A stretch of 64,000 bases of DNA from Hyphomicrobiales bacterium (GCA_027483895.1 JAIXTP010000026.1:62001-126000), one strand, 5' to 3'. Positions 36,815 to 46,155 are shown, numbered from the stretch's first letter. Notes: generated from the letters alone by a model not told the origin. Translations and numbers: made by a program.

Positions 36815-36901
36815 ATGGGTACGAACGGGTCGCATAAGACATATTATGGAACCAAGAAAGACCCGCGAACGGCTTCGTGTCGACGAATTTTTCCGGTCTG
36901 A
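36815..36901 (+). pseudogene. 5' part of the att-spanning membrane ORF, now running into host DNA
   Basis: A very strong ribosome site (AGAGGAGGT, 36798-36806) precedes ATG 36809 and ATG 36815. From 36815 the frame encodes MGTNGSHKTY up to the att core and then, in the lysogen, YGTKKDPRTASCRRIFPV of host origin before TGA 36899-36901. Joined instead to the left phage end it continues with the membrane segment at 1518-1631. So a phage gene is truncated by integration and a chimeric 28-residue peptide remains. Confidence 0.6.
36829..36844 (+). repeat. attR core repeat
   Basis: GTCGCATAAGACATAT is identical to 1502-1517. It is followed by host TATGGAACC, so the chromosomal half-site here restores CATAA-GACATA-TTATG, a perfect 5-base inverted repeat with a 6-base spacer, as in dif sites. 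Confidence 0.88.
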
Positions 36902-36952
36902 AACATTCACGCTTTCAGAGCCTTGTCCGCCCACCCGCAAGCGTCGCTTCAT

Positions 36953-37753
36953 CTAGAGCGACAGCGGCACGACCATGCCGTCATAGGCCGGTACGATGTG
37001 CGCCGGGAGTTCCGCGGCGAGTCGGTCGTAGTCGAGATCGGTATGCAGGTTCGTCAGGATCGCACGCGCCGGTTTGAGCGCCTCGATCCAGTCGAGCGCT
37101 TCCTGCAACGAGAAATGCGACGGATGCGGCGTCGGGCGCAGCGCGTCGATGATCCAGAGATCGAGTCCGCGCAGCCGTTCGACGCTGTCCGGCGGGATGG
37201 CCTTCACGTCCGGCGTATAAGCGGTGTCGCCGAAGCGGAACCCGAGCGCGTCGATTTCGCCGTGGTTCAAGGGAATCGGCAGTGCCGCCACGTCGCCGCC
37301 GGCGCCCGATATCGTGACCGGTTCATAGTGCCGGATGCGATGCTCCGACAGGATCGGCGGATAGTTGCTGCCGGGCGGCGATCGGAAGCAATAGCCGAAG
37401 CGATCGATCACGCCCCGGGACGTCGCCTCGTCCATCCAGAACGGGATGCGCTTGCGATGCAGGATCGTGAACGGACGGACGTCGTCGATGCCGTGTACGT
37501 GATCGGCATGGTCATGCGTGAGCAGAACCGCGTCGAGATCGGTCGCGCCGACGCTCAGAAGTTGGTCGCGAAGATCGGGGGAAGTGTCTATGAGAACGGT
37601 CGTTTTTCCCTCAGGTGTCGCGCGCTCGACGAGGATCGAACAACGGCGGCGGCGGTTTCGCGGCTGGCTCGGGTCGCAGCGTCCCCAGCCCTGACCCACG
37701 CGCGGAACGCCGCCCGAGGAGCCGCAGCCGAGAATGGTGAGCGTCGCTGTCAT
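36953..37753 (-). CDS. MBL-fold metal-dependent hydrolase
   Basis: This 266-residue metallo-beta-lactamase-fold protein starts MTATLTILGCGSSGGVPRVG and carries the metal motif THDHADH (HxHxDH) near 90, with further His at HGEID and TNLHTDLDYDRL. It resembles PhnP-type phosphodiesterases, but the substrate is not shown. ATG 37753 overlaps the tatD stop by four bases, and a tatD-MBL pair is common in Alphaproteobacteria. It is the first complete chromosomal gene right of the prophage. Confidence 0.88.
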   Translation of the reverse strand: MTATLTILGCGSSGGVPRVGQGWGRCDPSQPRNRRRRCSILVERATPEGKTTVLIDTSPDLRDQLLSVGATDLDAVLLTHDHADHVHGIDDVRPFTILHRKRIPFWMDEATSRGVIDRFGYCFRSPPGSNYPPILSEHRIRHYEPVTISGAGGDVAALPIPLNHGEIDALGFRFGDTAYTPDVKAIPPDSVERLRGLDLWIIDALRPTPHPSHFSLQEALDWIEALKPARAILTNLHTDLDYDRLAAELPAHIVPAYDGMVVPLSL

Positions 37754-38532
37754 GCCGGGCGCCGGGCCTTCGAGAACAGTCGGAAGAAATTGTCGGTCGT
37801 CGCGGCGGCCATGGCCTCGGGCGTGACGCCCTTCACCTCGGCGAGCATGCGCGCCGTCTCGACGACGTAAGCGGGCTCGTTGCGCTTTCCTCGCCAGGCC
37901 TGCGGGGCGAGATAAGGCGCGTCGGTCTCGACGAGGAGCCGTTCCATCGGCACCGAAGCGGCGATCGCGCGTACTTCGTCCGACTTCTTGAAGGTCAGGA
38001 TGCCCGAGAAGGAGACGTAGAGCCCGAGGGATACGCCGATCTCCGCCAGTTCCGGAGACGACGAGAAGCAATGGAGGACGGCCTTGAAAGCGCCCTTCCC
38101 GGTTTCCTCGCGCAGGATCCGGATCATGTCTTCATCGGCGTCGCGCGTATGGATGACGAGCGGCAGGCCGGTGATCCGCGCCGCCGCGATCTGGGTGCGG
38201 AAGACGCGGTCGGCGACGTCGCGCGGCGTCCGGTCGTAGTGATAATCGAGCCCCGCCTCCCCGATGCCGACGCATTTGGGATGGGCCGACAGGCCGACAT
38301 AATCGTCGAGAGCCACGTCGGGCTCTTCATGCGCGCTCAGCGGATGAGTGCCCACCGTGCACCACACGTCGTCACTCGCTTCCGCGATCGACCGGTACGC
38401 GTCGAACCGCGCGACGCGGGTCGAGATCGTCACCATCGTGCGCACGCCCGCGGCTTTCGCGCGCGCGATGACGGCGTCGCGCTCGGGCTCGAAATCCGGA
38501 AAGTCGAGATGGCAGTGGCTGTCGACGAGCAT
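37750..38532 (-). CDS. tatD: TatD-family metal-dependent deoxyribonuclease
   Basis: This 260-residue TIM-barrel hydrolase of the TatD family has DSHCHLDF (4-11), GIGEAGLDYHYDRT, LVIHTRDADEDMIR and ETDAPYLAPQAWRG. These carry the conserved metal ligands. TatD proteins act as 3'-5' DNA exonucleases in repair. The start at 38532 (MLVDSHCHL) is the family norm and overlaps the metG stop. The whole run tmk-holB-metG-tatD-MBL is probably one operon. Confidence 0.92.
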   Translation of the reverse strand: MLVDSHCHLDFPDFEPERDAVIARAKAAGVRTMVTISTRVARFDAYRSIAEASDDVWCTVGTHPLSAHEEPDVALDDYVGLSAHPKCVGIGEAGLDYHYDRTPRDVADRVFRTQIAAARITGLPLVIHTRDADEDMIRILREETGKGAFKAVLHCFSSSPELAEIGVSLGLYVSFSGILTFKKSDEVRAIAASVPMERLLVETDAPYLAPQAWRGKRNEPAYVVETARMLAEVKGVTPEAMAAATTDNFFRLFSKARRPA

Positions 38533-40094
38533 CACGCGCCCGCGGCCTCGCTCTCGGCCTCCACATAGCGCGGGAAGATCGGCGAGGGAGCGGGAAGCGC
38601 CCTGCCCGACGCGAGCCGGCCCGCGGCGCCGACATCGGCGAAATTCCGCTTGTCCGCCGGCGCGGCGAGGAGATCGAGCAGCTTCGCCGCGGCCGTCGGA
38701 ATGACGGGTTGCGCCATGATCGCCACGGCCCGGAGCACTTCGAGCGTCACCGCCAGCACCGCTTCGAAGCGGGCCGGGTCCGACTTGCGCTTCACCCAAG
38801 GTTCTTCCGACGCGAAATAACGGTTCGCCTCGGCCACGACCTTCCAGATCTCGGCGAGCATCAGATGGAGCGCGAGATCGTCCATCGCCGCGCGCGCCTT
38901 GGCGGGCAGCGCGTCGGCCATCGCGAGGATCGCCTTGTCCGCGTCGGTCTCGGGTCCCGTGGCGGGCGCCCTGCCCTCGAGATTCTTCGCGATCATGGAC
39001 AGCGAGCGCTGGGCGAGATTGCCGATGTCGTTGGCGAGATCCGCATTGATGCGGCCGACGATGGCCTCATGCGAATAATTGCCGTCCTGGCCGAAAGGCA
39101 CTTCGCGCAGGAAGAAATAACGCAACTGGTCGACGCCGTAATGATCGGCGAGCGTGAACGGGTCGATCACGTTGCCGACCGACTTCGACATCTTCTCTCC
39201 GCGATTGAAGAGAAAGCCGTGGCCGAAGACGCGCTTGGGCAGCGGCAGACCGGCCGACATCAGGAAGGCGGGCCAATAGATCGCGTGGAAGCGTACGATG
39301 TCCTTGCCGATCACGTGCAGGTCCGCGGGCCAGAAATCCGCCCGCGGCCCGCCTTCGGCGGGAAAGCCGGTCGCCGTCAGGTAGTTGGTGAGCGCGTCGA
39401 CCCACACATACATCACGTGCTTCGGATTGCCGGGAACCGGAATGCCCCAGTCGAAAGCCGTGCGGCTGACCGAGAGGTCCTTGAGGCCCGAACGGACGAA
39501 GCTCGCCACTTCGTTGCGGCGCTCGTCCGGCCCGATGAAGCCCGGCTGATTTTCATAGAGCGCGAGCAGTCGGTCGGCATAGGCGGACAGGCGGAAGAAA
39601 TAGCTCTCTTCCTCCACCCAATCGACCGGCGTGCCGGTCGGCCCGCGGCGTACGCCGTCGGTACCCACCACCGTCTCGTTCTCGGCGTAATAGGCCTCGT
39701 CGCGCACCGAGTACCAGCCGGAATAGCTGGCGAGATAGATGTCGCCCGCCTTCTCCATGCGCTCCCATATGGCCTTGGAGGCGGCGTAATGGCGCTCTTC
39801 GGTGGTGCGGATGAAGTCGTCGTTCGACGCGTTCAGCGCGCTCGCCATGCGGCGGAAGACGGCGGCGTTGCGGTCGGCGAGCTCGCGGGCGGTGATGCCC
39901 TCCTTCGCGGCCGTCTGCAGCATCTTCTGGCCGTGCTCGTCCGTGCCCGTCAGGAAGAAGACGTCGAAGCCGTCCAGACGCTTGAAACGGGCGATGGCGT
40001 CCGTCGCGATCAGCTCATAGGCATGGCCGATATGCGGCGTGCCGTTGGGGTAGGAAATCGCGGTCGTGACGTAGAAACGGGGCTTGGCGGCCAT
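38532..40094 (-). CDS. metG: Methionyl-tRNA synthetase
   Basis: This 520-residue class I aminoacyl-tRNA synthetase charges tRNA-Met. The HIGH motif appears as PHIGHAYE (20-27) and KMSKS as [10 protein letters not shown] around 300. An anticodon-binding helical domain follows. The length indicates the short form without the C-terminal tRNA-binding extension of the E. coli enzyme. It lies between holB and tatD. Confidence 0.96.
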   Translation of the reverse strand: MAAKPRFYVTTAISYPNGTPHIGHAYELIATDAIARFKRLDGFDVFFLTGTDEHGQKMLQTAAKEGITARELADRNAAVFRRMASALNASNDDFIRTTEERHYAASKAIWERMEKAGDIYLASYSGWYSVRDEAYYAENETVVGTDGVRRGPTGTPVDWVEEESYFFRLSAYADRLLALYENQPGFIGPDERRNEVASFVRSGLKDLSVSRTAFDWGIPVPGNPKHVMYVWVDALTNYLTATGFPAEGGPRADFWPADLHVIGKDIVRFHAIYWPAFLMSAGLPLPKRVFGHGFLFNRGEKMSKSVGNVIDPFTLADHYGVDQLRYFFLREVPFGQDGNYSHEAIVGRINADLANDIGNLAQRSLSMIAKNLEGRAPATGPETDADKAILAMADALPAKARAAMDDLALHLMLAEIWKVVAEANRYFASEEPWVKRKSDPARFEAVLAVTLEVLRAVAIMAQPVIPTAAAKLLDLLAAPADKRNFADVGAAGRLASGRALPAPSPIFPRYVEAESEAAGA

Positions 40095-40127
40095 CTTGGT
40101 CCTCTGATGCCGCCTCGCGCGGCCGGG

Positions 40128-41189
40128 TCAGGCGGCCCGGGAACGGCGGACGGCCTCGGCCAGATCGGCGAACACGGTGAGCACGAGGGCCCGGCGATCG
40201 AGATTGAGGCTGTCGGCATCCCGCGACGCGCGGGCGATCTTGTCCCATACCTCCGCCAGAGGCGCAAGGCGGGCGGCGCCCTCCCCGGCCCGACTCCGGC
40301 TCTCGCGCAGAAGCCAGTCCTCGACGGTCTCCATCACCGCTTCGAAATCGGCCTCGCCCTCCCGCCGGCCGATCGCTTCGGCCATCGCGTGGATCTCCGA
40401 CCGGCGCAGGGTCGGCAGCGCATCGAGCAGGGCTATGACCGAGTCGATGATGTTCAGCGTGCGCTCGTCGAGTCGCCGGATCGCGGTGCGGACCGAGCCG
40501 TCGGCCACGGCCGCCGCACGGCGCGCGGCCGCAGGGTCGACGGCCGGATCGGCTCCCATCAGAGCGGTCTCGATTTCAGCCGGAGACAGCGGCCTGAAGG
40601 AGAGCGTACGGCAGCGGGAACGGATGGTCGGAAGCAGTCGGCCCGATACGTGATTGACCAGAAATATCAGAGAATTGGAAGGCGGTTCTTCGATCGCTTT
40701 CAGAAGCGCGTTCGCGCTGTTGCGGTTGAGTTCGTCCGCTGCATCGACGATCAGGACGCGCCAGCCGCCCTCGCCCGCCGTCGAGCCGAAAAAGGCGACC
40801 GCATCGCGGGCCGCGCCGACCGAAATCTCGGTCGGTACGGACTTCTTCTCGCTCTCCGCACGACGGCGCAGCACGAGGAGATCGGGGTGCGACCATGCGA
40901 GGATCCGGCGTGCGGCGGGATGGTCCGGATGGACGTCCAGCGTGGTAGCTCCGGCAACGGCACGAGCGCGCGGATCGGGATTGGCGAGGACGAAGCGGGC
41001 CGCGCGATAGGCGAAGCTCGCTTTGCCGACGCCCTCCGGCCCCGCGAGGATCCAGGCATGCGGCATGCGCCCCGAGCGATAGGCCTCGAGAAACGCCGCT
41101 TCCGCCGCGTCCTGCCCGACGATGCGGCGCGTTTCGCGCGGATGAGGCGCGTCCGGCAATGCGTCGGCCGACAGCAGATCCTCGCTCAT
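40128..41189 (-). CDS. holB: DNA polymerase III delta' subunit
   Basis: This 353-residue clamp-loader subunit belongs to the replisome. It has an AAA+ core with a P-loop-like GPEGVGKASFAYR near 50, an SRC-type motif (IRSRCRTLSFRPL) and a helical C-terminal domain. It overlaps tmk by four bases, the usual tmk-holB order. Confidence 0.93.
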   Translation of the reverse strand: MSEDLLSADALPDAPHPRETRRIVGQDAAEAAFLEAYRSGRMPHAWILAGPEGVGKASFAYRAARFVLANPDPRARAVAGATTLDVHPDHPAARRILAWSHPDLLVLRRRAESEKKSVPTEISVGAARDAVAFFGSTAGEGGWRVLIVDAADELNRNSANALLKAIEEPPSNSLIFLVNHVSGRLLPTIRSRCRTLSFRPLSPAEIETALMGADPAVDPAAARRAAAVADGSVRTAIRRLDERTLNIIDSVIALLDALPTLRRSEIHAMAEAIGRREGEADFEAVMETVEDWLLRESRSRAGEGAARLAPLAEVWDKIARASRDADSLNLDRRALVLTVFADLAEAVRRSRAA

Positions 41190-41854
41190 GCGGAAACCGC
41201 GAGGCGGGAGGCGAGCCGCGCCGTGACGACGGCCCAGACCGCATTCGCCACCGCATCCGGATCGCCCGAGGCGTCCACCACGGCGATGCGGCCGGGATCG
41301 GCGGCAGCGAGATCGAGATAGGCCCGCCGCAGGGCCTCGTGAAAGGCGGGGGCCTCGCGCTCGAAACCGTCGACGCCTGCATCGCCGCGCCGGGCGGCCG
41401 CACGCGCGAGCCCGATTTCGGCCGGAAGGTCGAGAAGGATCGTCAGGTCCGGCCCGTTCTCGCCGACCACGAGCGCTTCGAGATTTTCGACCACGGCCGA
41501 TTCAAGCCGCCCGAGCGCGCCCTGATAAGCGCGCGTGGAGTCCGAGAAGCGGTCGCAGATCACCCAACGGCCCGTCTCGAGCGCCGGGCCGATCAGGGTT
41601 TCGAGGTGGTCGGCGCGCGCGGCGTAGAACAGCAGGGCCTCGGCCCGTGCGCCGAAACGGGGATGATCCGGGTCGAGCAGCAGCGCGCGGATGCGTTCGG
41701 CGCCGGAGGAGCCGCCGGGCTCGCGTGTGACGAGCGCGGAGACGCCCGCGCCCGCAAGGCGTTCGCGCAACAGCTTGGCCTGAGTGGACTTGCCGGTCCC
41801 CTCCCCGCCTTCGAAGCTGATGAAGATGCCGCGCGGCGCGGTCCGATCCGTCAT
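41186..41854 (-). CDS. tmk: Thymidylate kinase
   Basis: This 222-residue enzyme phosphorylates dTMP to dTDP. Walker A is FEGGEGTGKSTQAK near 12-25; TREPGGSSGAERIR binds dTMP, and DRFSDSTRAYQG carries the DRY-like site. ATG 41854 is preferred; the frame is open to 41908 but the extension is not family-like. Confidence 0.95.
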   Translation of the reverse strand: MTDRTAPRGIFISFEGGEGTGKSTQAKLLRERLAGAGVSALVTREPGGSSGAERIRALLLDPDHPRFGARAEALLFYAARADHLETLIGPALETGRWVICDRFSDSTRAYQGALGRLESAVVENLEALVVGENGPDLTILLDLPAEIGLARAAARRGDAGVDGFEREAPAFHEALRRAYLDLAAADPGRIAVVDASGDPDAVANAVWAVVTARLASRLAVSA

Positions 41855-41926
41855 GCGCCGACGCGCTCCGTGGTTGCCCGAAGGACCATGGCCAAGACGG
41901 GCAAGCAAATCAATCGGAGCGACGGC

Positions 41927-42991
41927 TCAGCGGCGGACGGGAGCGAGGGGAGCCGAGGCCGTGCCGCCGTTGAAGCTCAGCTTCACGGGCTCCGGCGCCA
42001 TCGCCGTGGGGCGGAGCGGCGGCAGGGGCACATTCGCTGCGGGGCCTGCAGCCGCAGGAGCCGGAGCGGCGGCGGCGGCAGGAGCGGCAGGGCTCGCGGG
42101 CGCCGGCGCGCTCGGCGCGGCCGTCTGCGGGGCCGTCAGACGGGCGGACAGCGGCAGCGTGGCGCCGACCGCATAGGGGCGATCCGGCGGAACCGGCATG
42201 CCGGGCGCGGGACGGCCGGAGAGGATCGACAACACTTCGTCGACGCCGTCGTCCTTCGCGGATTCGGCCGCGGTCTGCTGCGGCGTCGCGGCGGCGACGG
42301 CCGCGGGGCGCGCGGCGGGAAGGGGAGCAGCGGCGTTCGCGCTCGCCACCATGACCGGGGCCGACCCGCCGAGCTGGGCGGGCAGACCGTCGGTCCGCAG
42401 CGTGGCCACCAGCATCTCGTCGTCGTTCCCCTCGATGGGAGCGCGGCCGAGATAGTCAATCTTCACGCGGGACGTGCCGAGATGGCGGAAATTCAGCGCA
42501 TGCGCGATGCGCTCCGACACGTCGACGAGGCGGCCGCCGTGATAGGGGCCGCGGTCGTTGACGCGGGCGATCATGGAACGCCCGTTCAGCATGTTCGTGA
42601 CGCGGACATAGCTCGGCAGCGGCATGGTGGGATGCGCGACCGAGATGGACTGGCTGTCGAAGACCTCGCCGTTGGCCGTCTGCCGGCCGTGGAAGGCCGC
42701 GCCGTACCAGGAGGCTACGCCGACGGCCGAATAGCCGGGCTCTTCGCGCGGCACATAGAGCTTGCCCGCGACCACATAGGGCTTGCCGGTCTTCTCGACG
42801 CCGCCGCCCTTCGGCACGGGCTCCCCGTCCGCCACCACGCGGGGGCTGGGGCGTACGCCGTATTTCGGATCGATGCCGGCCTTCTTGGGATCGCTACCGC
42901 AATTGGCGACCACGAGACCCGTCGCGACGACGAGGAGAACGCGGCCGGCGACCGATGCGGCGGAACGGGACTTCCCGGATGAGCAGGACAT
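41927..42991 (-). CDS. rlpA: RlpA-like septal ring lipoprotein
   Basis: This 354-residue outer-membrane lipoprotein has a lipobox (VVANC) after the signal helix. A double-psi beta-barrel follows: VASWYGAAFHGRQTANGEVF, SYVRVTNMLNGRSMIARVND, then RGPYHGGRLVDVSERIAHAL. RlpA proteins cleave denuded peptidoglycan at septa. The C-terminal ~140 residues are Ala/Pro-rich and I see no SPOR domain, so this is the SPOR-less form. The start at 42991 gives a normal signal peptide; a longer frame reaches 43036. Confidence 0.88.
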   Translation of the reverse strand: MSCSSGKSRSAASVAGRVLLVVATGLVVANCGSDPKKAGIDPKYGVRPSPRVVADGEPVPKGGGVEKTGKPYVVAGKLYVPREEPGYSAVGVASWYGAAFHGRQTANGEVFDSQSISVAHPTMPLPSYVRVTNMLNGRSMIARVNDRGPYHGGRLVDVSERIAHALNFRHLGTSRVKIDYLGRAPIEGNDDEMLVATLRTDGLPAQLGGSAPVMVASANAAAPLPAARPAAVAAATPQQTAAESAKDDGVDEVLSILSGRPAPGMPVPPDRPYAVGATLPLSARLTAPQTAAPSAPAPASPAAPAAAAAPAPAAAGPAANVPLPPLRPTAMAPEPVKLSFNGGTASAPLAPVRR

Positions 42992-43154
42992 GCGATGCGA
43001 CGGCAATGGTACATCCCGTTCTGCGGGTTTCCGCATGCGGAAACGCGTGAAGGCCCATCCGAGGGCGGTCTCGTTCGAGGTTATCCCCGCCCTTCGGTGA
43101 ACATAGGGTTAACCCGTCCGGCGGAGTCCGGCAACCCGCGGCGGGTCGTCTGCC

Positions 43155-43643
43155 TCATCGCCCGACCCGTGCGACGCCCTTTTCGCCGTCGTCGCGATGC
43201 CATGCGACGCGGTCCCCGCCGAGCATGTCGAGCGTGAAGCAGAAGGTGCGCCCCTCGTACCATGACTGCCACTTCTGACAGATCCGTTCGCCCTCGATCC
43301 ACCATCGGCCGCTGTCGGACGGCGCGAGGAACCGGCCGAGCCCCGCAGCTTCCCCCGAGCCGTCGAGATGACCGTCGGCCCGGTAGAAGAGCGGCAGTTC
43401 GCCGCCGAGCGGCACGGCGAGATAGATCCGCCGATCGGCGAGAAAGCGCCGCAACGCCTCGCCGGAGAGGCGCGCCTTGTCGGCTTGAGCGCGCGCGGCG
43501 GTCTCGGGCGCCGTGCGCGTCGGCGACGTATCGGCCCATGAAGGCGCGGAAGCGGCGAAGAGAGCGGCGACGGCGGCCGAGACGATCCGGCCCGCCCGGC
43601 ATTCGGCCGTGCGGGGCCGCGGCATGCGAAGAGGCTTGAGCAT
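43155..43643 (-). CDS. Exported hypothetical protein
   Basis: This 162-residue protein has a signal peptide (IVSAAVAALFAASAPSWA) and a globular part with PLGGELPLFYRADG, SGRWWIEGERICQKWQSWYE and FCFTLDMLGGDRVAWHRDDG. I recognise this as a small alphaproteobacterial periplasmic family without known function. Two cysteines could form a disulfide. It is monocistronic, between rlpA and tRNA-Ser. Confidence 0.65.
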   Translation of the reverse strand: MLKPLRMPRPRTAECRAGRIVSAAVAALFAASAPSWADTSPTRTAPETAARAQADKARLSGEALRRFLADRRIYLAVPLGGELPLFYRADGHLDGSGEAAGLGRFLAPSDSGRWWIEGERICQKWQSWYEGRTFCFTLDMLGGDRVAWHRDDGEKGVARVGR

Positions 43644-43787
43644 GGTCAGGTCTCCGTTCGCGTGGCGATGTTGCCGTTACGGAGCGTCTCGGTCGCCGGA
43701 TCATCGACGACGGCCGATCCGGCGGGCTCGACGGAAAGCGCGGCCGTGTTATACGAACGCGTCCGCCCGGCCCTGCCGGACGGGCCC

Positions 43788-43877
43788 GGAAGGGTGGCCG
43801 AGCGGTTTAAGGCAGCGGTCTTGAAAACCGCCGATGGCGCAAGTCATCCGTGGGTTCGAATCCCACCCCTTCCGCCA
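43788..43877 (+). tRNA. tRNA-Ser (anticodon UGA)
   Basis: This 90-base tRNA has a 7-base-pair acceptor stem (GGAAGGG/CCCTTCC), discriminator G, an encoded CCA, and the T loop GGTTCGAATCC. The anticodon stem GCGGT/ACCGC carries the loop CTTGAAA, giving anticodon TGA. The long variable arm (GATGGCGCAAGTCATC) is typical of serine tRNAs. Confidence 0.97.
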
Positions 43878-43896
43878 TAGCTTCGACAAATCCCCC

Positions 43897-44388
43897 TCAC
43901 CCCGATGCGAACCCCGCCCTTTTCGCCCGCACGAGCGCGAGGTCCAGCGCCGAGAGGAAGGCGGAGCGGTCGCGGGGGGTGAAGGGCTTGGGGCCGCCCG
44001 TCGACATTCCGGCCGAGCGGAGATCCGTCATCAGGTCTCGCATCGCCAGCGCGGGGCCGATCGTGCGGTCGTCGAGCACGCGGCCGTCGGGCGCTATCAC
44101 CTGCGCGCCCGCCTTCACACAGCGCGAGGCGAGCGGAATGTCGGCCGTCACCACCACCGATCCCGGGCGTGCGCGCTCGGCGATGCGGTCGTCGGCCACG
44201 TCGGGACCGGCGGCGACGACGATGCGTTCGATCAGCGGATCACGCGGAACGAAGATCGGCGCGTTCGCGAAGACGAAGACGCGGACGCCGTGCCTCGCAG
44301 CCACCCTGTAGGCTTCGTCCTTCACCGGGCAGGCATCCGCATCCACGAGGATCTCGAGGATGCGGGCGGGATCGGTCGGCTCGTTCAA
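43897..44388 (-). CDS. YaiI/YqxD (UPF0178) family protein
   Basis: This 163-residue protein has a conserved PIN-like DUF188 fold: [38 protein letters not shown] and [20 protein letters not shown]. The activity is not established; the fold resembles PIN nucleases. It lies three bases after the DEAD-box helicase gene. Confidence 0.9.
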   Translation of the reverse strand: MNEPTDPARILEILVDADACPVKDEAYRVAARHGVRVFVFANAPIFVPRDPLIERIVVAAGPDVADDRIAERARPGSVVVTADIPLASRCVKAGAQVIAPDGRVLDDRTIGPALAMRDLMTDLRSAGMSTGGPKPFTPRDRSAFLSALDLALVRAKRAGFASG

Positions 44389-44391
44389 GCC

Positions 44392-46155
44392 TCATTCCCC
44401 GTCGCGGCGCTTGGAACGGCGCGGGGGGCCCTTGCGGTGCTTGGAGGGCGGTTTGCGGTCCGGCCGGCCGCGCGCCTCGTCCCCGCGCGACGGCGGAGCG
44501 CCGCCCTCCCCGGTGTCGCGGCGGATCACGATGTTCTCGCCGTTCGGATCGGGCTTGGCGGTCGCATGCGCGAAACGCTCGGCTACGGCTGCGGCGATGC
44601 CGACGACGCTGTGCCGGTCGAAGATCTCGATCCGGCCGATGTCGTGCCGGGTCACGTGGCCGCGGCGGCAGAGAAACGGCACCAGCCATTTCGGATCGGC
44701 ATTGTGACGGCGGCCGACATTGAGCGAGTAGCGAACGACATCGCCCTCCTCGCCCCGTTCGGCGCGTTCGCCGCGGTCGCGCCGGGGGCGCCCGCCGTCA
44801 TGATCGTCGAACGAGCGGGCGGGCTTGTCCCGCGACGGCCGCTCGGAAAGCACGGTCAGGTCCTCGGGCGCGGGTAGCCGCGCGCGGTGCAGGCGCAGAA
44901 GCGCCAGGGCCAGATCCTCGGCGCTGCGGCCCGCGAGCAGCGCGCGGGCATCGGCGCGCTCCTCTTCCGAGACGTCCGATTCGGGCTCCGTCTCGCGGAT
45001 CAGCCTTTCGAGATCGCCCTTGAGGATCTCGGCCGCGGAGGGCGGCGGGCCCCATGCGATTTCGGCGCGCGCGGCGGAGAGCATCCGCTCGGCCTTGCGG
45101 CGGCGGCTGAACGAGGCGAGCACGACGCAGACGCCCTTCTTGCCCGCGCGCCCCGTGCGGCCGCTGCGATGCAGGAAAGCCTGCTCGTTGGTCGGCAGAT
45201 CCGCATGGATCACGAGGCCGAGATCGGGGAGATCGATGCCGCGCGCGGCCACGTCGGTGGCGACGCAGACGCGGGCGCGTCCGTCGCGCAGCGATTGCAG
45301 CGCGCGGTTGCGCTCGGCCTGCCCCAGTTCGCCCGAGAGAGCCACGACCGCGAAGCCCTTTTCGAGCAGATGGCCGTGCAGGCGGCGCACGGCTTCACGA
45401 GTGGCGCAGAATACCATCGCGGTGCCGGAGTCGTAATGGCGCAGCACGTTGACGAGCGCGGCATCCGCCTCGTGCGGTGCGATCGTCATGGCCCGGAACT
45501 GGATGTCGCCGTGCGGGCGGTCGCGCGCGGCGAGCGCGATCCGCTCGGCGTCGTGCTGATAGCTGCGGGCGAGCGAGAGGATGTCCTTCGGCAGCGTGGC
45601 CGAGAAGAGAAGCGTCCGCCGCTCGGGCGGCGTGGTGTCGAGAATGGCTTCGAGATCGTCGCGGAAGCCGAGATCGAGCATCTCGTCGGCCTCGTCGAGA
45701 ACGACGGCCTTGAGATCGGAAAGATCGAGATGGGACCGCTCGATATGGTCGCGCAGGCGGCCCGGCGTGCCGACGACGATATGGGCGCCTTGTGCAAGCG
45801 CGCGCTGCTCGCGCCGCTGGTCCATGCCGCCGACGCAGGCGATCACGCGACCGCCGCTCGAACCGTAGAGCCATTCGAGTTCGCGCTGAACCTGAAGGGC
45901 GAGTTCGCGCGTGGGCGCCACGACCAGAGCGCGCGGCAGGCCCGGACGTTCGAGGCGGTCGGCCTCGCCGAGCAGCGTGCTGCCGAGCGCGAGGCCGTAG
46001 GCGACCGTCTTTCCCGAGCCCGTCTGGGCGGAGACGAGGAGATCGCGGCCCTCGAGTTCGGGCTGCAGGACGGCTTCCTGCACGGGGGTGGGATCGTCGT
46101 AGCCGCGTTCCTGAAGAGCGCGTGCGAGACTGCCGGGAAGATCGGGAAACGGCAT
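44392..46155 (-). CDS. DEAD-box RNA helicase with DbpA-type RNA-binding domain
   Basis: This 587-residue ATP-dependent RNA helicase has Q-motif PTPVQEAVLQ, motif I AQTGSGKT, Ia PTRELALQ, Ib TPGRLRDH, II DEAD (DEADEMLDLGF), III SAT, V VATDVAARGID and VI HRSGRTGRAG. A DbpA-like RNA-binding domain lies around 470-545 (SLNVGRRHNADPKWLVPFLC), followed by a basic tail rich in Arg and Lys. It probably acts in ribosome assembly or cold-shock RNA remodelling. Confidence 0.92.
   Translation of the reverse strand: MPFPDLPGSLARALQERGYDDPTPVQEAVLQPELEGRDLLVSAQTGSGKTVAYGLALGSTLLGEADRLERPGLPRALVVAPTRELALQVQRELEWLYGSSGGRVIACVGGMDQRREQRALAQGAHIVVGTPGRLRDHIERSHLDLSDLKAVVLDEADEMLDLGFRDDLEAILDTTPPERRTLLFSATLPKDILSLARSYQHDAERIALAARDRPHGDIQFRAMTIAPHEADAALVNVLRHYDSGTAMVFCATREAVRRLHGHLLEKGFAVVALSGELGQAERNRALQSLRDGRARVCVATDVAARGIDLPDLGLVIHADLPTNEQAFLHRSGRTGRAGKKGVCVVLASFSRRRKAERMLSAARAEIAWGPPPSAAEILKGDLERLIRETEPESDVSEEERADARALLAGRSAEDLALALLRLHRARLPAPEDLTVLSERPSRDKPARSFDDHDGGRPRRDRGERAERGEEGDVVRYSLNVGRRHNADPKWLVPFLCRRGHVTRHDIGRIEIFDRHSVVGIAAAVAERFAHATAKPDPNGENIVIRRDTGEGGAPPSRGDEARGRPDRKPPSKHRKGPPRRSKRRDGE

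Larger units (their letters stand above)
1502..36844. mobile_element. Complete-looking temperate podovirus prophage (~35.3 kb)
   Basis: The element is bounded by the 16-base direct repeat GTCGCATAAGACATAT at 1502-1517 and 36829-36844. It holds an integrase, a second recombinase, early DNA genes, TerS candidate and TerL, portal, scaffold, capsid, tail adaptor and nozzle, ejection proteins, tail fibre and a lysis set, mostly in one leftward block. No structural gene looks broken. Gene content resembles temperate podoviruses such as BPP-1 (Bbp19-like protein, T7-type connector and tail tubular proteins). No phage RNA polymerase or DNA polymerase was found. Housekeeping genes begin again directly outside both repeats. 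Confidence 0.93.

Noticed and set aside
38709..41321. 870-codon plus-strand ORF opposite metG and holB
   Set aside because: Both genes on the other strand have full catalytic motifs; this frame is a GC-driven open frame without domain features.
43788..43877. tRNA-Ser as an integration site
   Set aside because: The phage repeats lie 7 kb away and do not match any part of the tRNA.
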